Shown here piece after piece: positions 9,074 to 16,076 of a DNA stretch of 53,787 nt. The DNA is from an uncultured Victivallales bacterium. Lineage in GTDB: Bacteria; Verrucomicrobiota; Lentisphaeria; Victivallales; UBA1829. The number at the start of each line of letters is the position of its first letter. The first letter of the stretch is position 1. Both the position numbers and the translations under genes were made by a program. The notes below the pieces were generated by a model. It had not been told where the DNA came from and did no database searches. It saw nothing but the letters and a program-made list of their open reading frames with translations. The stretch spans positions 1-53,787 of the forward strand of contig CAKUJH010000025.1 of the NCBI GenBank assembly GCA_934661375.1, given 5' to 3'.

Positions 9074-10459
9074 TCAGATCTCCGGTTTCTCCTGAAGGTG
9101 TTTTTCCCAGAATGCCAGCTGCTGTTCGACCTGCCGATACCCGGTTCCGCCGAAAATGTCGCGTTTTTCCACCGCGCGTTCGGGCGAAAACAGATGAAGC
9201 ATTTCCTCGTCCGCTTCCGGGAACACGGATTTCATTTCTTCCAGTGTGACTTCATCCAGCCGTTTTCCGTGTTCCGCGGCAAAACGGACCAGTGAACCGA
9301 CTTTATGATGGGCATGACGGAACGGCACACCTTTGCGGACCAGCTCTTCCGCCAGATCCGTAGCCATCAGTCCGGGGTCGGAGGCTGCCTGACGCATCCG
9401 TTCCGGGAAAACCGTCATGGTTCTGATCATGTCCGGATAAACCGACAGAATAGCATGAACGGTGTCAATGGCATCGAACAGACCTTCCTTGTCCTCCTGC
9501 AGGTCGCGGTTGTAAGTGAGCGGCAGACCTTTGCAGATGGTCAGGATGGAGGTCAGCGCGCCGTAGACGCGTCCGGTTTTGCCGCGGGAAATTTCCGCAA
9601 TATCCGGATTTTTCTTCTGCGGCATCAGGCTGGAACCCGTGCAGTAGGCGTCGGAAAAGACAATGAACGAAAATTCCTGGGACATCCAGAGAATCAGGTC
9701 TTCGGACAGACGGGACACGTTCATGGCGAAAATTGCCAGTGCCGCCAGCACTTCGCAGGTAAAATCGCGGGATGCCACGGCGTCCATGCTGTTGCGGGAC
9801 ATGGCGGGGAAATTCAGTTCTTTGCGGACCGATTCACGGTCGATGGGCAGCGTGGTCCCGGCAATTGCACCCGAACCGAGCGGCAGGACATTCAGACGTT
9901 TGCGCGCGTCCATGAGACGCCCGATATCGCGGTCGAACATTTCCGCATAAGCCAGCAGATGGTGCGCCATCAGAACCGGCTGAGCGTGCTGCATGTGGGT
10001 GAATCCCGGCAGAATCGTGCGCTTGTTGGCTTCCGCCTGTCCGACCAGTGCTTCCTGCAGGGAACGGATTCCTTCAACCAGAGAAATGATTTCATCCCGG
10101 AGATAGAGCCGGATATCCAGACAGACCTGATCGTTGCGGCTGCGGGCGGTATGTACGCGTGCGCCTTCATCGCCCAGCGCTTCGATCAGCGCCGATTCAA
10201 TGTGCATGTGAATATCTTCCAGATCACTGGTGAAAGTGAAATCGCCGCGGTCGATTCTGTCGCGGATCCGATCCAGTTCCGCACAGATGGCATCCGCCGA
10301 CGCCTGCGGAATGATTCCGGCTTTCGCCAGCATGTGTGCATGGGCCTGACTGCCCTGAATATCGTGCTTATACAAACGGCGGTCGTAAGAAATGGACTCC
10401 GTGAAATTCCGGACGCTTTCCGCCGCGCTTCTGGCAAATCTGCCGCCCCACAAGGCCAT
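9074..10459 (-). CDS. argH: Argininosuccinate lyase
   Basis: This is a 461-residue fumarase/aspartase-superfamily enzyme that splits argininosuccinate into arginine and fumarate, the last step of arginine synthesis. MALWGGRFARS is the usual ArgH N-terminus. HTARSRNDQV carries the substrate loop and GSSLMPQKKNPD is the superfamily signature with the catalytic Ser loop. It is the first gene of the seven-gene minus operon, separate from argF/argD at 20-22 kb. Its leader of about 110 bases contains short inverted repeats. Confidence 0.96.
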   Translation of the reverse strand: MALWGGRFARSAAESVRNFTESISYDRRLYKHDIQGSQAHAHMLAKAGIIPQASADAICAELDRIRDRIDRGDFTFTSDLEDIHMHIESALIEALGDEGARVHTARSRNDQVCLDIRLYLRDEIISLVEGIRSLQEALVGQAEANKRTILPGFTHMQHAQPVLMAHHLLAYAEMFDRDIGRLMDARKRLNVLPLGSGAIAGTTLPIDRESVRKELNFPAMSRNSMDAVASRDFTCEVLAALAIFAMNVSRLSEDLILWMSQEFSFIVFSDAYCTGSSLMPQKKNPDIAEISRGKTGRVYGALTSILTICKGLPLTYNRDLQEDKEGLFDAIDTVHAILSVYPDMIRTMTVFPERMRQAASDPGLMATDLAEELVRKGVPFRHAHHKVGSLVRFAAEHGKRLDEVTLEEMKSVFPEADEEMLHLFSPERAVEKRDIFGGTGYRQVEQQLAFWEKHLQEKPEI

Positions 10460-10574
10460 AATGACACCTCGCTCCTTTGTTTGGTTCCTGTCGGGAACTT
10501 GCGGAAACCGCGGTTCCGGTCTGTTTCCGGATAAATGCTTCGGCTTTCCTTCTGTTCCCCTTTAAATATCCCGA

Positions 10575-10603
10575 AATATAGCATTGCTTTCCGTTTTCTG
10601 AAA
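10575..10603 (-). promoter_or_regulatory. Putative sigma-70 promoter of the argH operon
   Basis: On the minus strand, TTTCAG, a 17-base spacer, then TATATT preceded by TGC (an extended -10). The -35 is weak. Predicted start is near 10568, giving a leader of about 110 bases. Confidence 0.4.
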
Positions 10604-10653
10604 GCTGAAAGCAAAAAAAATGCGACAATTTTCAAAAAAAAATGGCATTTCCC

Positions 10654-10681
10654 TTGTTTTCATCAAAGAATCTGCTATATT
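10654..10681 (+). promoter_or_regulatory. Putative sigma-70 promoter of the TRL-like lipoprotein gene
   Basis: TTGTTT (10654-10659), 16-base spacer, TATATT (10676-10681) with a TGC extension. The surrounding DNA is A/T-rich, unlike the coding sequence. Confidence 0.6.
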
Positions 10682-10738
10682 CCCCCCAATAAGAAAATTT
10701 TAAATGTCAACCAATCAAAACAAACAGGAGATATGGAA

Positions 10739-11065
10739 ATGAAGAAACTGACCAAAGTTCTCGCTTACTCACTCGCCGTCGCCGCGTCCGTGCTGGTTAC
10801 GACCGGCTGTGCCACCCCGCTTCCGCTGGGCGTGCTCTACACGAAGGTAACCCTTCCCGGTGCTGTCGGCAACAGCGAACTCCAGTGGTCCAAATCCGGT
10901 ACTGCCAAATGCTACAGCGTGATCGGCGTGATTGCCAACGGCGATGCATCCGTCAACGCCGCATGTCATAACGGCGGCATCACCAAGGTGTCCTGGGTCA
11001 GTTACAGCGTCGACAACATTCTCGGCGCGTACGGTGTTTACACCACCACTGTTTACGGTGACTGA
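10739..11065 (+). CDS. TRL-like family lipoprotein
   Basis: This is a 108-residue predicted lipoprotein. A basic start and hydrophobic core lead to the lipobox VTTGC near residue 24, so the mature protein would be lipid-anchored at Cys. The rest (PLGVLYTKVTLP, then GDASVNAACHNGGITKV and ILGAYG) matches the TRL-like lipoprotein family, which is known from spirochaetes and others; its function is unknown. I chose the ATG at 10739 because AGGAG at 10726-10730 is 8 bases away; the ATG at 10733 would be only 2 bases away. It is monocistronic, with its own promoter and terminator. Confidence 0.85.
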   Translation: MKKLTKVLAYSLAVAASVLVTTGCATPLPLGVLYTKVTLPGAVGNSELQWSKSGTAKCYSVIGVIANGDASVNAACHNGGITKVSWVSYSVDNILGAYGVYTTTVYGD

Positions 11066-11085
11066 TTGCAGTTCTGCCGTTATTG

Positions 11086-11130
11086 AAAGACGTCTTCCAT
11101 TTCTGCTGAGGAAACGGGACGTCTTTTTCT
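11086..11130 (+). terminator. Rho-independent terminator after the TRL-like gene
   Basis: AAAGACGTC (11086-11094) pairs with GACGTCTTT (11118-11126), with an inner TTCC/GGAA pairing, followed by a T-rich tract. Confidence 0.8.
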
Positions 11131-11163
11131 TTTTATCTCATAATACTTTCCGCAGGAACTTTT

Positions 11164-12015
11164 ATGAATGCCGGAGAATACCGCAGACAGATGATTCGCG
11201 AGTTTCAGCAGAACGGATTTGAATCTCCGGAGCTGGAAGCCGCTTTCATTATGGAGGAAGTGCTGGGCGTCCGCGGCATGGAACTCCCTTTGCATGAACA
11301 GGATGCGCTGACTCCGGAACAGCAGTCGAAAGCGGCGGAATTCCTGCGGCGGCGTCTGACCAATGAACCTTATCAATATATTTTCGGCTGGACGCCATTC
11401 CGGGAAATCGATCTGAAAGTCGGACCGGGTGTGCTGATCCCGCGTCCGGAAACTGAATTCATGCTGGATTTCGTGTTGAAAAAACTGCCGCGCGGCGCAA
11501 GAGTCTGCGAACTGGGAACCGGCTCCGGTGCTATTTCCCTGTCCCTCTCTTATGAACGCCCGGATATAGAAGTTTTCGGCAGCGAACTTTCCCCGGATGC
11601 TTTTTACTGGTCTGAACTGAACCGGAAAAATCTGAAACTTTCCCGTGTTCATTTCTATCTGGGCAGTCTGTTTGAGCCGTTTGACCCGGAGGCGCGTTTC
11701 GATGCCGTAGTGGCGAATCTGCCGTACATCGCCGAAGAGGAGCGGCCGCTGCTGCCGCCCAATGTCCGGGATTACGAACCCCCCGCCGCCCTGTTTGCGC
11801 CCGATCATGGATTTGCGCTGATTGAACAGGCGATCCGGGAAGCTCCGCGGCATCTGTTTCAGCATCATGCCCAGCTCTTTTTCGAATTGGGGGAAACCCA
11901 GGGAGAACGCGCCGTCAAATGCGCTTTGGACGGCGGATTCTTCACTCATGCGGAGATCTGTCCCGACCAATACGGCGTACCGCGCTGGCTTTTTGCCGAA
12001 CACCGCAGTTCCTGA
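11164..12015 (+). CDS. prmC: Peptide chain release factor N5-glutamine methyltransferase PrmC
   Basis: This is a 283-residue SAM-dependent methyltransferase that modifies the GGQ glutamine of release factors. It has an N-terminal helical domain, then IPRPETE and the SAM loop ELGTGSGAISLSL. The substrate-binding tetrapeptide, normally NPPY, reads NLPY here (residues 185-188), which is unusual. Length is normal. AGGA lies 6 bases before the ATG. The gene ends exactly one base before the stop of the convergent ftsW, with no terminator between them. Confidence 0.92.
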   Translation: MNAGEYRRQMIREFQQNGFESPELEAAFIMEEVLGVRGMELPLHEQDALTPEQQSKAAEFLRRRLTNEPYQYIFGWTPFREIDLKVGPGVLIPRPETEFMLDFVLKKLPRGARVCELGTGSGAISLSLSYERPDIEVFGSELSPDAFYWSELNRKNLKLSRVHFYLGSLFEPFDPEARFDAVVANLPYIAEEERPLLPPNVRDYEPPAALFAPDHGFALIEQAIREAPRHLFQHHAQLFFELGETQGERAVKCALDGGFFTHAEICPDQYGVPRWLFAEHRSS

Positions 12016-13137
12016 TTATGCGTCATCCTCATTTTCTTCCGAACGCGCCGCGCTGAAAGCAATTCCGAAGGTCAGCAGCACAGCAAACAATGAACTGCCG
12101 CCGTAACTCAGAATCGGCAGGGTGACTCCGGTCGGCGGAATCAGCACGCAATTGACGCTGATATGAATCAATGCCTGAATCAGGCAGACTGTTCCCGCCG
12201 CAAAAATGAAAAAACGACGGTCGTCGTTGCCGCCGCGGACTTTCCACGAAATCGCGCAGAATCCGCCCGCCATGAACAGAAATCCCGCAATGACGGCAAG
12301 TCCGCCCAGAAATCCGGTGGACTCCACGATGGAAGCAAACAGCGAATCCGTATGCGGCAGCGGCAGAAACGCTCCGGACCACAAGGCGTTCCCCCAGTCG
12401 GAACCCGTCCAGCCGCCGTGCGCCAGCGTATATTGGAACTGCTTGATGTGCCAGGCGCTGGCGCTGTATGCCCCGTCCGGATCCAGATATCCCAGCACCC
12501 GGAGGAAGGCATATTCATTGGACAGCAGGAAAAACACGGTCGCCGTCAGCATGACACCCGCCGCAATCAGCAGATACTGAAACCGGACTCCCCGCAGCAG
12601 GGACACCAGCATGAAAATCACGAAAAACATCAGCGCACCCCCGAAATCCGGTTCCGCCATCACCAGCCCCGCGGTAATTCCTCCCAACAGAAACAGACCC
12701 AGCCATTGCCTGCCGTTCAATTCTTTCCGGGGACCGCAGTATACGCACAGATACAGCAGAAATGCCGTCTTGGCGAATTCGGACGGCTGCACATGAAAAA
12801 TTCCCAGGTCAAACCAGCCGCGCATTCCGTTGACAGTGATCCCGATTTCCCGGAACAGCACAATGGACAGTGCCAGCAGACTCAGAATCAATCCCGGCAG
12901 AGCGATTTTCCGGTAGATCCGGAACGGCACGGCTGCCGCCGCCAGGAAAAGCAGTATGCCGGGACACAGCCAGAACAATTGCCGGAATACAAAATTCAGC
13001 GGTTCGTCGGCAAAGGATCGTGAACTGTAAATCGCCAGACAGCCCAGCAGCCCGGCGATAATCAGAATCAATGCCGTTCCGAACGGCAGCAGGGTTCTGT
13101 TCTGGAAACGGCCTGTCAGTACCGGCATCTGTTTCAT
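12016..13137 (-). CDS. ftsW: SEDS peptidoglycan glycosyltransferase FtsW
   Basis: This is a 373-residue SEDS-family membrane protein with about ten transmembrane segments. It polymerises lipid II. FHVQPSEFAK is the family signature. LPHTDSLFA holds the conserved catalytic Asp (D264) in the His-Thr-Asp context, and PILSYGGSSL is the C-terminal SEDS motif. The position after mraZ and PBP-like genes argues for FtsW rather than RodA. The ATG overlaps the stop of the upstream PBP-pedestal gene by 4 bases, so the two are translationally coupled. Confidence 0.92.
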   Translation of the reverse strand: MKQMPVLTGRFQNRTLLPFGTALILIIAGLLGCLAIYSSRSFADEPLNFVFRQLFWLCPGILLFLAAAAVPFRIYRKIALPGLILSLLALSIVLFREIGITVNGMRGWFDLGIFHVQPSEFAKTAFLLYLCVYCGPRKELNGRQWLGLFLLGGITAGLVMAEPDFGGALMFFVIFMLVSLLRGVRFQYLLIAAGVMLTATVFFLLSNEYAFLRVLGYLDPDGAYSASAWHIKQFQYTLAHGGWTGSDWGNALWSGAFLPLPHTDSLFASIVESTGFLGGLAVIAGFLFMAGGFCAISWKVRGGNDDRRFFIFAAGTVCLIQALIHISVNCVLIPPTGVTLPILSYGGSSLFAVLLTFGIAFSAARSEENEDDA

Positions 13138-13820
13138 TGTCCGGCCTCCAGTTCCGCTTTGGTGAGATTCAGTTTCAGATCATGTCCGTTTTCCGGCTGC
13201 CGTGTGACCCGCAGCGTGTCCCGCACCCAGACTCCGTTGCGGTCCAGCATGACGGTCAGACGTCCCGGTTTCCCGGAAAGAGTCAGATCATGCTGTTGTT
13301 CGAGTCCGGACACGCCGACGGTTTCCTGCCGGTCGTTGAGGGCGGTTGTGCCGATCACCTCGCGGAGTTCCGGCAGACACCAGCGCTCGAAGCTGCCGTA
13401 CACCCGGACTTCGGGAAAACGCCGGAAAAAATGATTGTATCTGCGTATGTCTTCTGCGGTGAGACGTTCTTTCAGCCGGACCGGAAACACCTGTTCGTCC
13501 GGCGTAATATCGAATCCGGGGAATTCTTTCCGGAGCAGGGCAAGCAGTTTTTTCGCTCTGCCGGAATGTTTCGGCCAGCTCTCCAGCAGCAGATCGCTGC
13601 GGAACTGGTCTTTTGCCAGAATGACGCCGTCCCTGTCCAGAATCTGACCGCGTTTCGCCGGAATGCGGGCTTCCCGCCAGGCTATGGTTCGCGCACTTTT
13701 CAGCAGCGCATCCCGTTTCAGCACGGAATATGAAAACATGCAGACCGCCGCCGCGCCTGCCCAGAGGAGCAGAGCGGAGAGAATAATCAGGGTTTTGATT
13801 TTATAGATTGCGGCAGTCAT
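13134..13820 (-). CDS. PBP2/FtsI-like pedestal-only protein, no transpeptidase domain
   Basis: This is a 228-residue protein with a single N-terminal membrane anchor (residues about 10-30). A class B PBP dimerisation (pedestal) domain follows, opening with the signature RGQILDRDG at residues 57-65. It continues through GTTALNDRQETVGVSGLE and GKPGRLTVMLDRNGVWV, which are the usual segments just before the transpeptidase. It then stops at ENGHDLKLNLTKAELEAGQ, where FtsI enters its transpeptidase domain. No SxxK, SxN or KTG motif exists here or in the flanks. The stop codon overlaps the ftsW start (ATGA), so this is a designed end rather than an obvious frameshift. It probably partners FtsW. Confidence 0.8.
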   Translation of the reverse strand: MTAAIYKIKTLIILSALLLWAGAAAVCMFSYSVLKRDALLKSARTIAWREARIPAKRGQILDRDGVILAKDQFRSDLLLESWPKHSGRAKKLLALLRKEFPGFDITPDEQVFPVRLKERLTAEDIRRYNHFFRRFPEVRVYGSFERWCLPELREVIGTTALNDRQETVGVSGLEQQHDLTLSGKPGRLTVMLDRNGVWVRDTLRVTRQPENGHDLKLNLTKAELEAGQ

Positions 13821-13836
13821 GATTTCTGCCGGGAGT

Positions 13837-14124
13837 TTACGGTTCCTGCTCCGGAGACAGTTCCCGGTGGAAAGCCTTCAGCAGCAGTTCCGGATTGGAC
13901 GCCGCCAGTTTCCAGAGTTCTTTGTCCTGTGCAGAACTGTCAGAAACCAGCAGGGAATTTGCCGCCGTTCTCCATTCATCCTGCGCCTTGTCTTTCTCCG
14001 CCTGACGCGACGCCAGACTGTCGCCGATGCGTCCCGCGCCCAGCAGCAGAGTTCCTGCGCCCAGCAGCAGAACGGCAAACGCCAGCTGAAGCCGCGGATT
14101 GAACCGTTTCTTTTCGCTGTTCAT
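13837..14124 (-). CDS. FtsL-like small single-pass membrane protein
   Basis: This is a 95-residue protein with a basic N-terminus, one transmembrane segment (LQLAFAVLLLGAGTLLLGAG) and a polar, probably helical C-terminus rich in Glu, Gln and Lys. Size, topology and position between mraZ and the PBP-like gene match FtsL, whose sequence is always poorly conserved. The identity is therefore positional inference. The start overlaps the mraZ stop by 4 bases (ATGA). The mraW/rsmH gene usually found between mraZ and ftsL is absent. Confidence 0.6.
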   Translation of the reverse strand: MNSEKKRFNPRLQLAFAVLLLGAGTLLLGAGRIGDSLASRQAEKDKAQDEWRTAANSLLVSDSSAQDKELWKLAASNPELLLKAFHRELSPEQEP

Positions 14125-14621
14125 TTCATATCTCCATTCTGATCTTTATGATTTACCGGGGCAAGGTCGGCGGACATTTCGTTTTCACCCTTGGCACGGG
14201 CATGTTCCATACAGTTCATCTGCTCCGTCTTCCAGCGTTCGCGATCCCAGATTTCGATGCCGATCTCCACTCCGACAACCACCACATTCCCGCCGGTGTT
14301 CAGCCCGGCGAAATCCCGGTACTCCGGAGGAATGGTGAGCCTGCCTTGCGGGGTGATCCGCTGGGAAACGCTCCATGCTCCGAATCTCCGCAGTTCGCGG
14401 CGGAACAACATGCTTTGTCCTGCCCGTTCCGCGGCATTTTCTGCGGCGGTCCGCATTTCCTGATATACATTTTCCGGGTACACGGCAACAGCACCTTCCG
14501 GCAGACAATGCAGAACAACCTCATTGCCGCTGTGTGCAAAATCCTCCAGTACGCGCGGACTCAGTTTCACACGTCCGTTGGCGTCCAGGAGACATCTGTC
14601 CATACCGCAGAAAGAAAGCAT
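14121..14621 (-). CDS. mraZ: Division/cell wall cluster transcriptional regulator MraZ
   Basis: This is a 166-residue MraZ with two AbrB-like swapped-hairpin domains. The first contains DANGRVKLSPRV. The second contains ITPQGRLTIPPEYRDFAGL followed by VVVVGVEIGIEIWDRERW. MraZ binds DNA repeats at the start of dcw clusters and also interacts with the RsmH methyltransferase in other bacteria. I chose the start at 14621, where AAGGA is 8 bases upstream; an upstream in-frame ATG at 14654 lies within the predicted promoter. It heads a compact operon with the FtsL-like, PBP-pedestal and ftsW genes. Confidence 0.9.
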   Translation of the reverse strand: MLSFCGMDRCLLDANGRVKLSPRVLEDFAHSGNEVVLHCLPEGAVAVYPENVYQEMRTAAENAAERAGQSMLFRRELRRFGAWSVSQRITPQGRLTIPPEYRDFAGLNTGGNVVVVGVEIGIEIWDRERWKTEQMNCMEHARAKGENEMSADLAPVNHKDQNGDMK

Positions 14622-14652
14622 ATCACCGATCCTTGAAATTCCAATATATACC

Positions 14653-14680
14653 ACTATATTCCAAAATTTTCCAAATGCAA
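14653..14680 (-). promoter_or_regulatory. Putative promoter of the mraZ operon
   Basis: Minus strand TTGCAT (14675-14680), 16-base spacer, TATAGT (14653-14658). The spacer and flank contain the direct repeat TTTGGAA/TTTTGGAA plus a third TTGGAATTT, which could be MraZ boxes, although they differ from the usual GTGGGN consensus. Confidence 0.5.
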
Positions 14681-14865
14681 ATCGAAAAACAATAAAAAAA
14701 CGCTTTTATTGACAAGGGGCAGGGCGACGGCAGAAAACGGCAGGTCGTCCGGAACAACGGCATCTCATAACCCGGACAATGCGGAATGTCACTAAAATAT
14801 AAGCATGTTTTCACGCGTATTTTGATTTTATTGATATGTTTTTCAATGAAAATGTCATTTTAATG
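14681..14865. other. Intergenic spacer between divergent mraZ and ROK regulator genes
   Basis: The divergent intergenic stretch runs from 14622 to 14923. Apart from the two predicted promoters at its ends I see no gene. The middle is A/T-rich, with a GC-rich patch near 14717-14760 that has no convincing hairpin. Confidence 0.5.
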
Positions 14866-14893
14866 TTGCCATTTTCACAAAATCCAGTATAAT
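14866..14893 (+). promoter_or_regulatory. Putative sigma-70 promoter of the ROK regulator cassette
   Basis: TTGCCA (14866-14871), 16-base spacer, TATAAT (14888-14893); transcription would begin about 25 bases before the ATG at 14924. Confidence 0.7.
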
Positions 14894-14923
14894 TAATAAA
14901 AACGACAACGATACAGGACTTGC

Positions 14924-16039
14924 ATGAAAAAAACAAATTCAAAAAACATCCTGAAAAGAAATAAAATGCGGGCCGCGGTGTTCTGTGCGCCCAGCACATC
15001 CCGGCAGGATCTGATCCGCAGAACCGGGCTTTGCGGCAGGACCGTTGACCGTTATGCCGCAAAACTGGAACGGCAGGGACTGATAACTGTGGATTCCGCG
15101 GACAGTCCGCGGGGGCGTCCCGGCACCATCTACCACTCCAACAGTGAAAAAATTCTTTTCCTCAGCGTTTCTCTGGTGGATCAGAAATTGTGTTATGTGG
15201 TCATTGACATCAATTCATTCCTGCTGTACGGCAATGTCCTGCTTCTTTCCGGAAAAATTCAGCCGTCCGAAATGATACGCATTGCTTTGGATGAATTCCA
15301 GACGATCCGACGGCGTTTCCCGGACATGGTGTTTGCCGCAATCGCCTGCAATTGCAATACCTACAAGCAGGACAAGAGCAGGATCAGCGCATTTTTCAAG
15401 CTGCCGGGCATGCTCCGCCAGCTTTACGACACACAGGTCGTCCTGATGCAGAATGATGAACTGATCTTTTCCCGTTTATGCAAAATCCTCCAGCTGAAAG
15501 GCAATATCGGTTTTTTCTGTCCCGGCCATCTCTATATGCTTGTAATGTCCAATGGCGAACTTCGGGACGATCTTTCGGGCTTCTTCCGCAGTTTCAGACA
15601 TCGGCAGCTTGACCGCACCGCTTCGCAGGTCTGTCCGGTATGCGGACGGCACGGCTGCATAGATTCCCAGCTGTCTTATGAAGGCATTGTCCGCCGTTAC
15701 CTGAAGGAATGCGGGGGAAATATGGAAAAGGACATGCCGATCCATTACTATTACAACAATATTCTTGCCCACGGAGAAGGCGGCGAGCCTGCCGCCTGTA
15801 AAACCATCCGGGAATGCGGCATATTCACGGCAAGAGTTTTAGCCATGATGAAAGAGGAACTGCATCTGGATCAGATCCTGCTCGCCAATACAACACGTCT
15901 GTTCCATGATTCCGTTCAGGCGGAATACCGGAAACTGACAGGCGACACCGCTCCTCTGCTGAATTTCAATTCTCTGACCGCAACCGATTCCGTATACGCC
16001 GCCGCGGAACTGATGCGGCTGGATTTTCTGGATTTCTAA
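14924..16039 (+). CDS. ROK-family transcriptional regulator with degenerate kinase domain
   Basis: This is a 371-residue regulator. The N-terminal winged helix (residues about 10-65) contains STSRQDLIRRTGLCGRTVDR and the wing DSPRGRPGTIYHSN. The remainder follows a ROK (NagC/Mlc-like) fold. The zinc motif is CPVCGRHGCID. The phosphate-binding Asp-x-Gly-x-Thr motif of ROK kinases is missing, so it should sense a sugar rather than phosphorylate it. An AGGA box precedes the ATG. It is followed 37 bp later by a secreted hydrolase and then a pseudopilin, and I infer that it controls both. Confidence 0.85.
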   Translation: MKKTNSKNILKRNKMRAAVFCAPSTSRQDLIRRTGLCGRTVDRYAAKLERQGLITVDSADSPRGRPGTIYHSNSEKILFLSVSLVDQKLCYVVIDINSFLLYGNVLLLSGKIQPSEMIRIALDEFQTIRRRFPDMVFAAIACNCNTYKQDKSRISAFFKLPGMLRQLYDTQVVLMQNDELIFSRLCKILQLKGNIGFFCPGHLYMLVMSNGELRDDLSGFFRSFRHRQLDRTASQVCPVCGRHGCIDSQLSYEGIVRRYLKECGGNMEKDMPIHYYYNNILAHGEGGEPAACKTIRECGIFTARVLAMMKEELHLDQILLANTTRLFHDSVQAEYRKLTGDTAPLLNFNSLTATDSVYAAAELMRLDFLDF

Positions 16040-16076
16040 CCGTGTTTTTGAATAATTTTCAACCGAAAGGGAAAAG

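Noticed and set aside
10484..10530. Riboswitch or T-box in the argH leader
   Set aside because: Only short GTTCC/GGAAC and GGAA..TTCC stems are present, without a T-box sequence, a terminator or a known aptamer core.
13134..13137. A frameshift hiding the FtsI transpeptidase
   Set aside because: The next bases are already the start of ftsW, whose N-terminus is intact; no SxxK, SxN or KTG motif appears in any frame nearby.
14709..14740. TTGACA in the mraZ-ROK spacer as a promoter
   Set aside because: No -10 at 16-18 bases; the following DNA is GC-rich.
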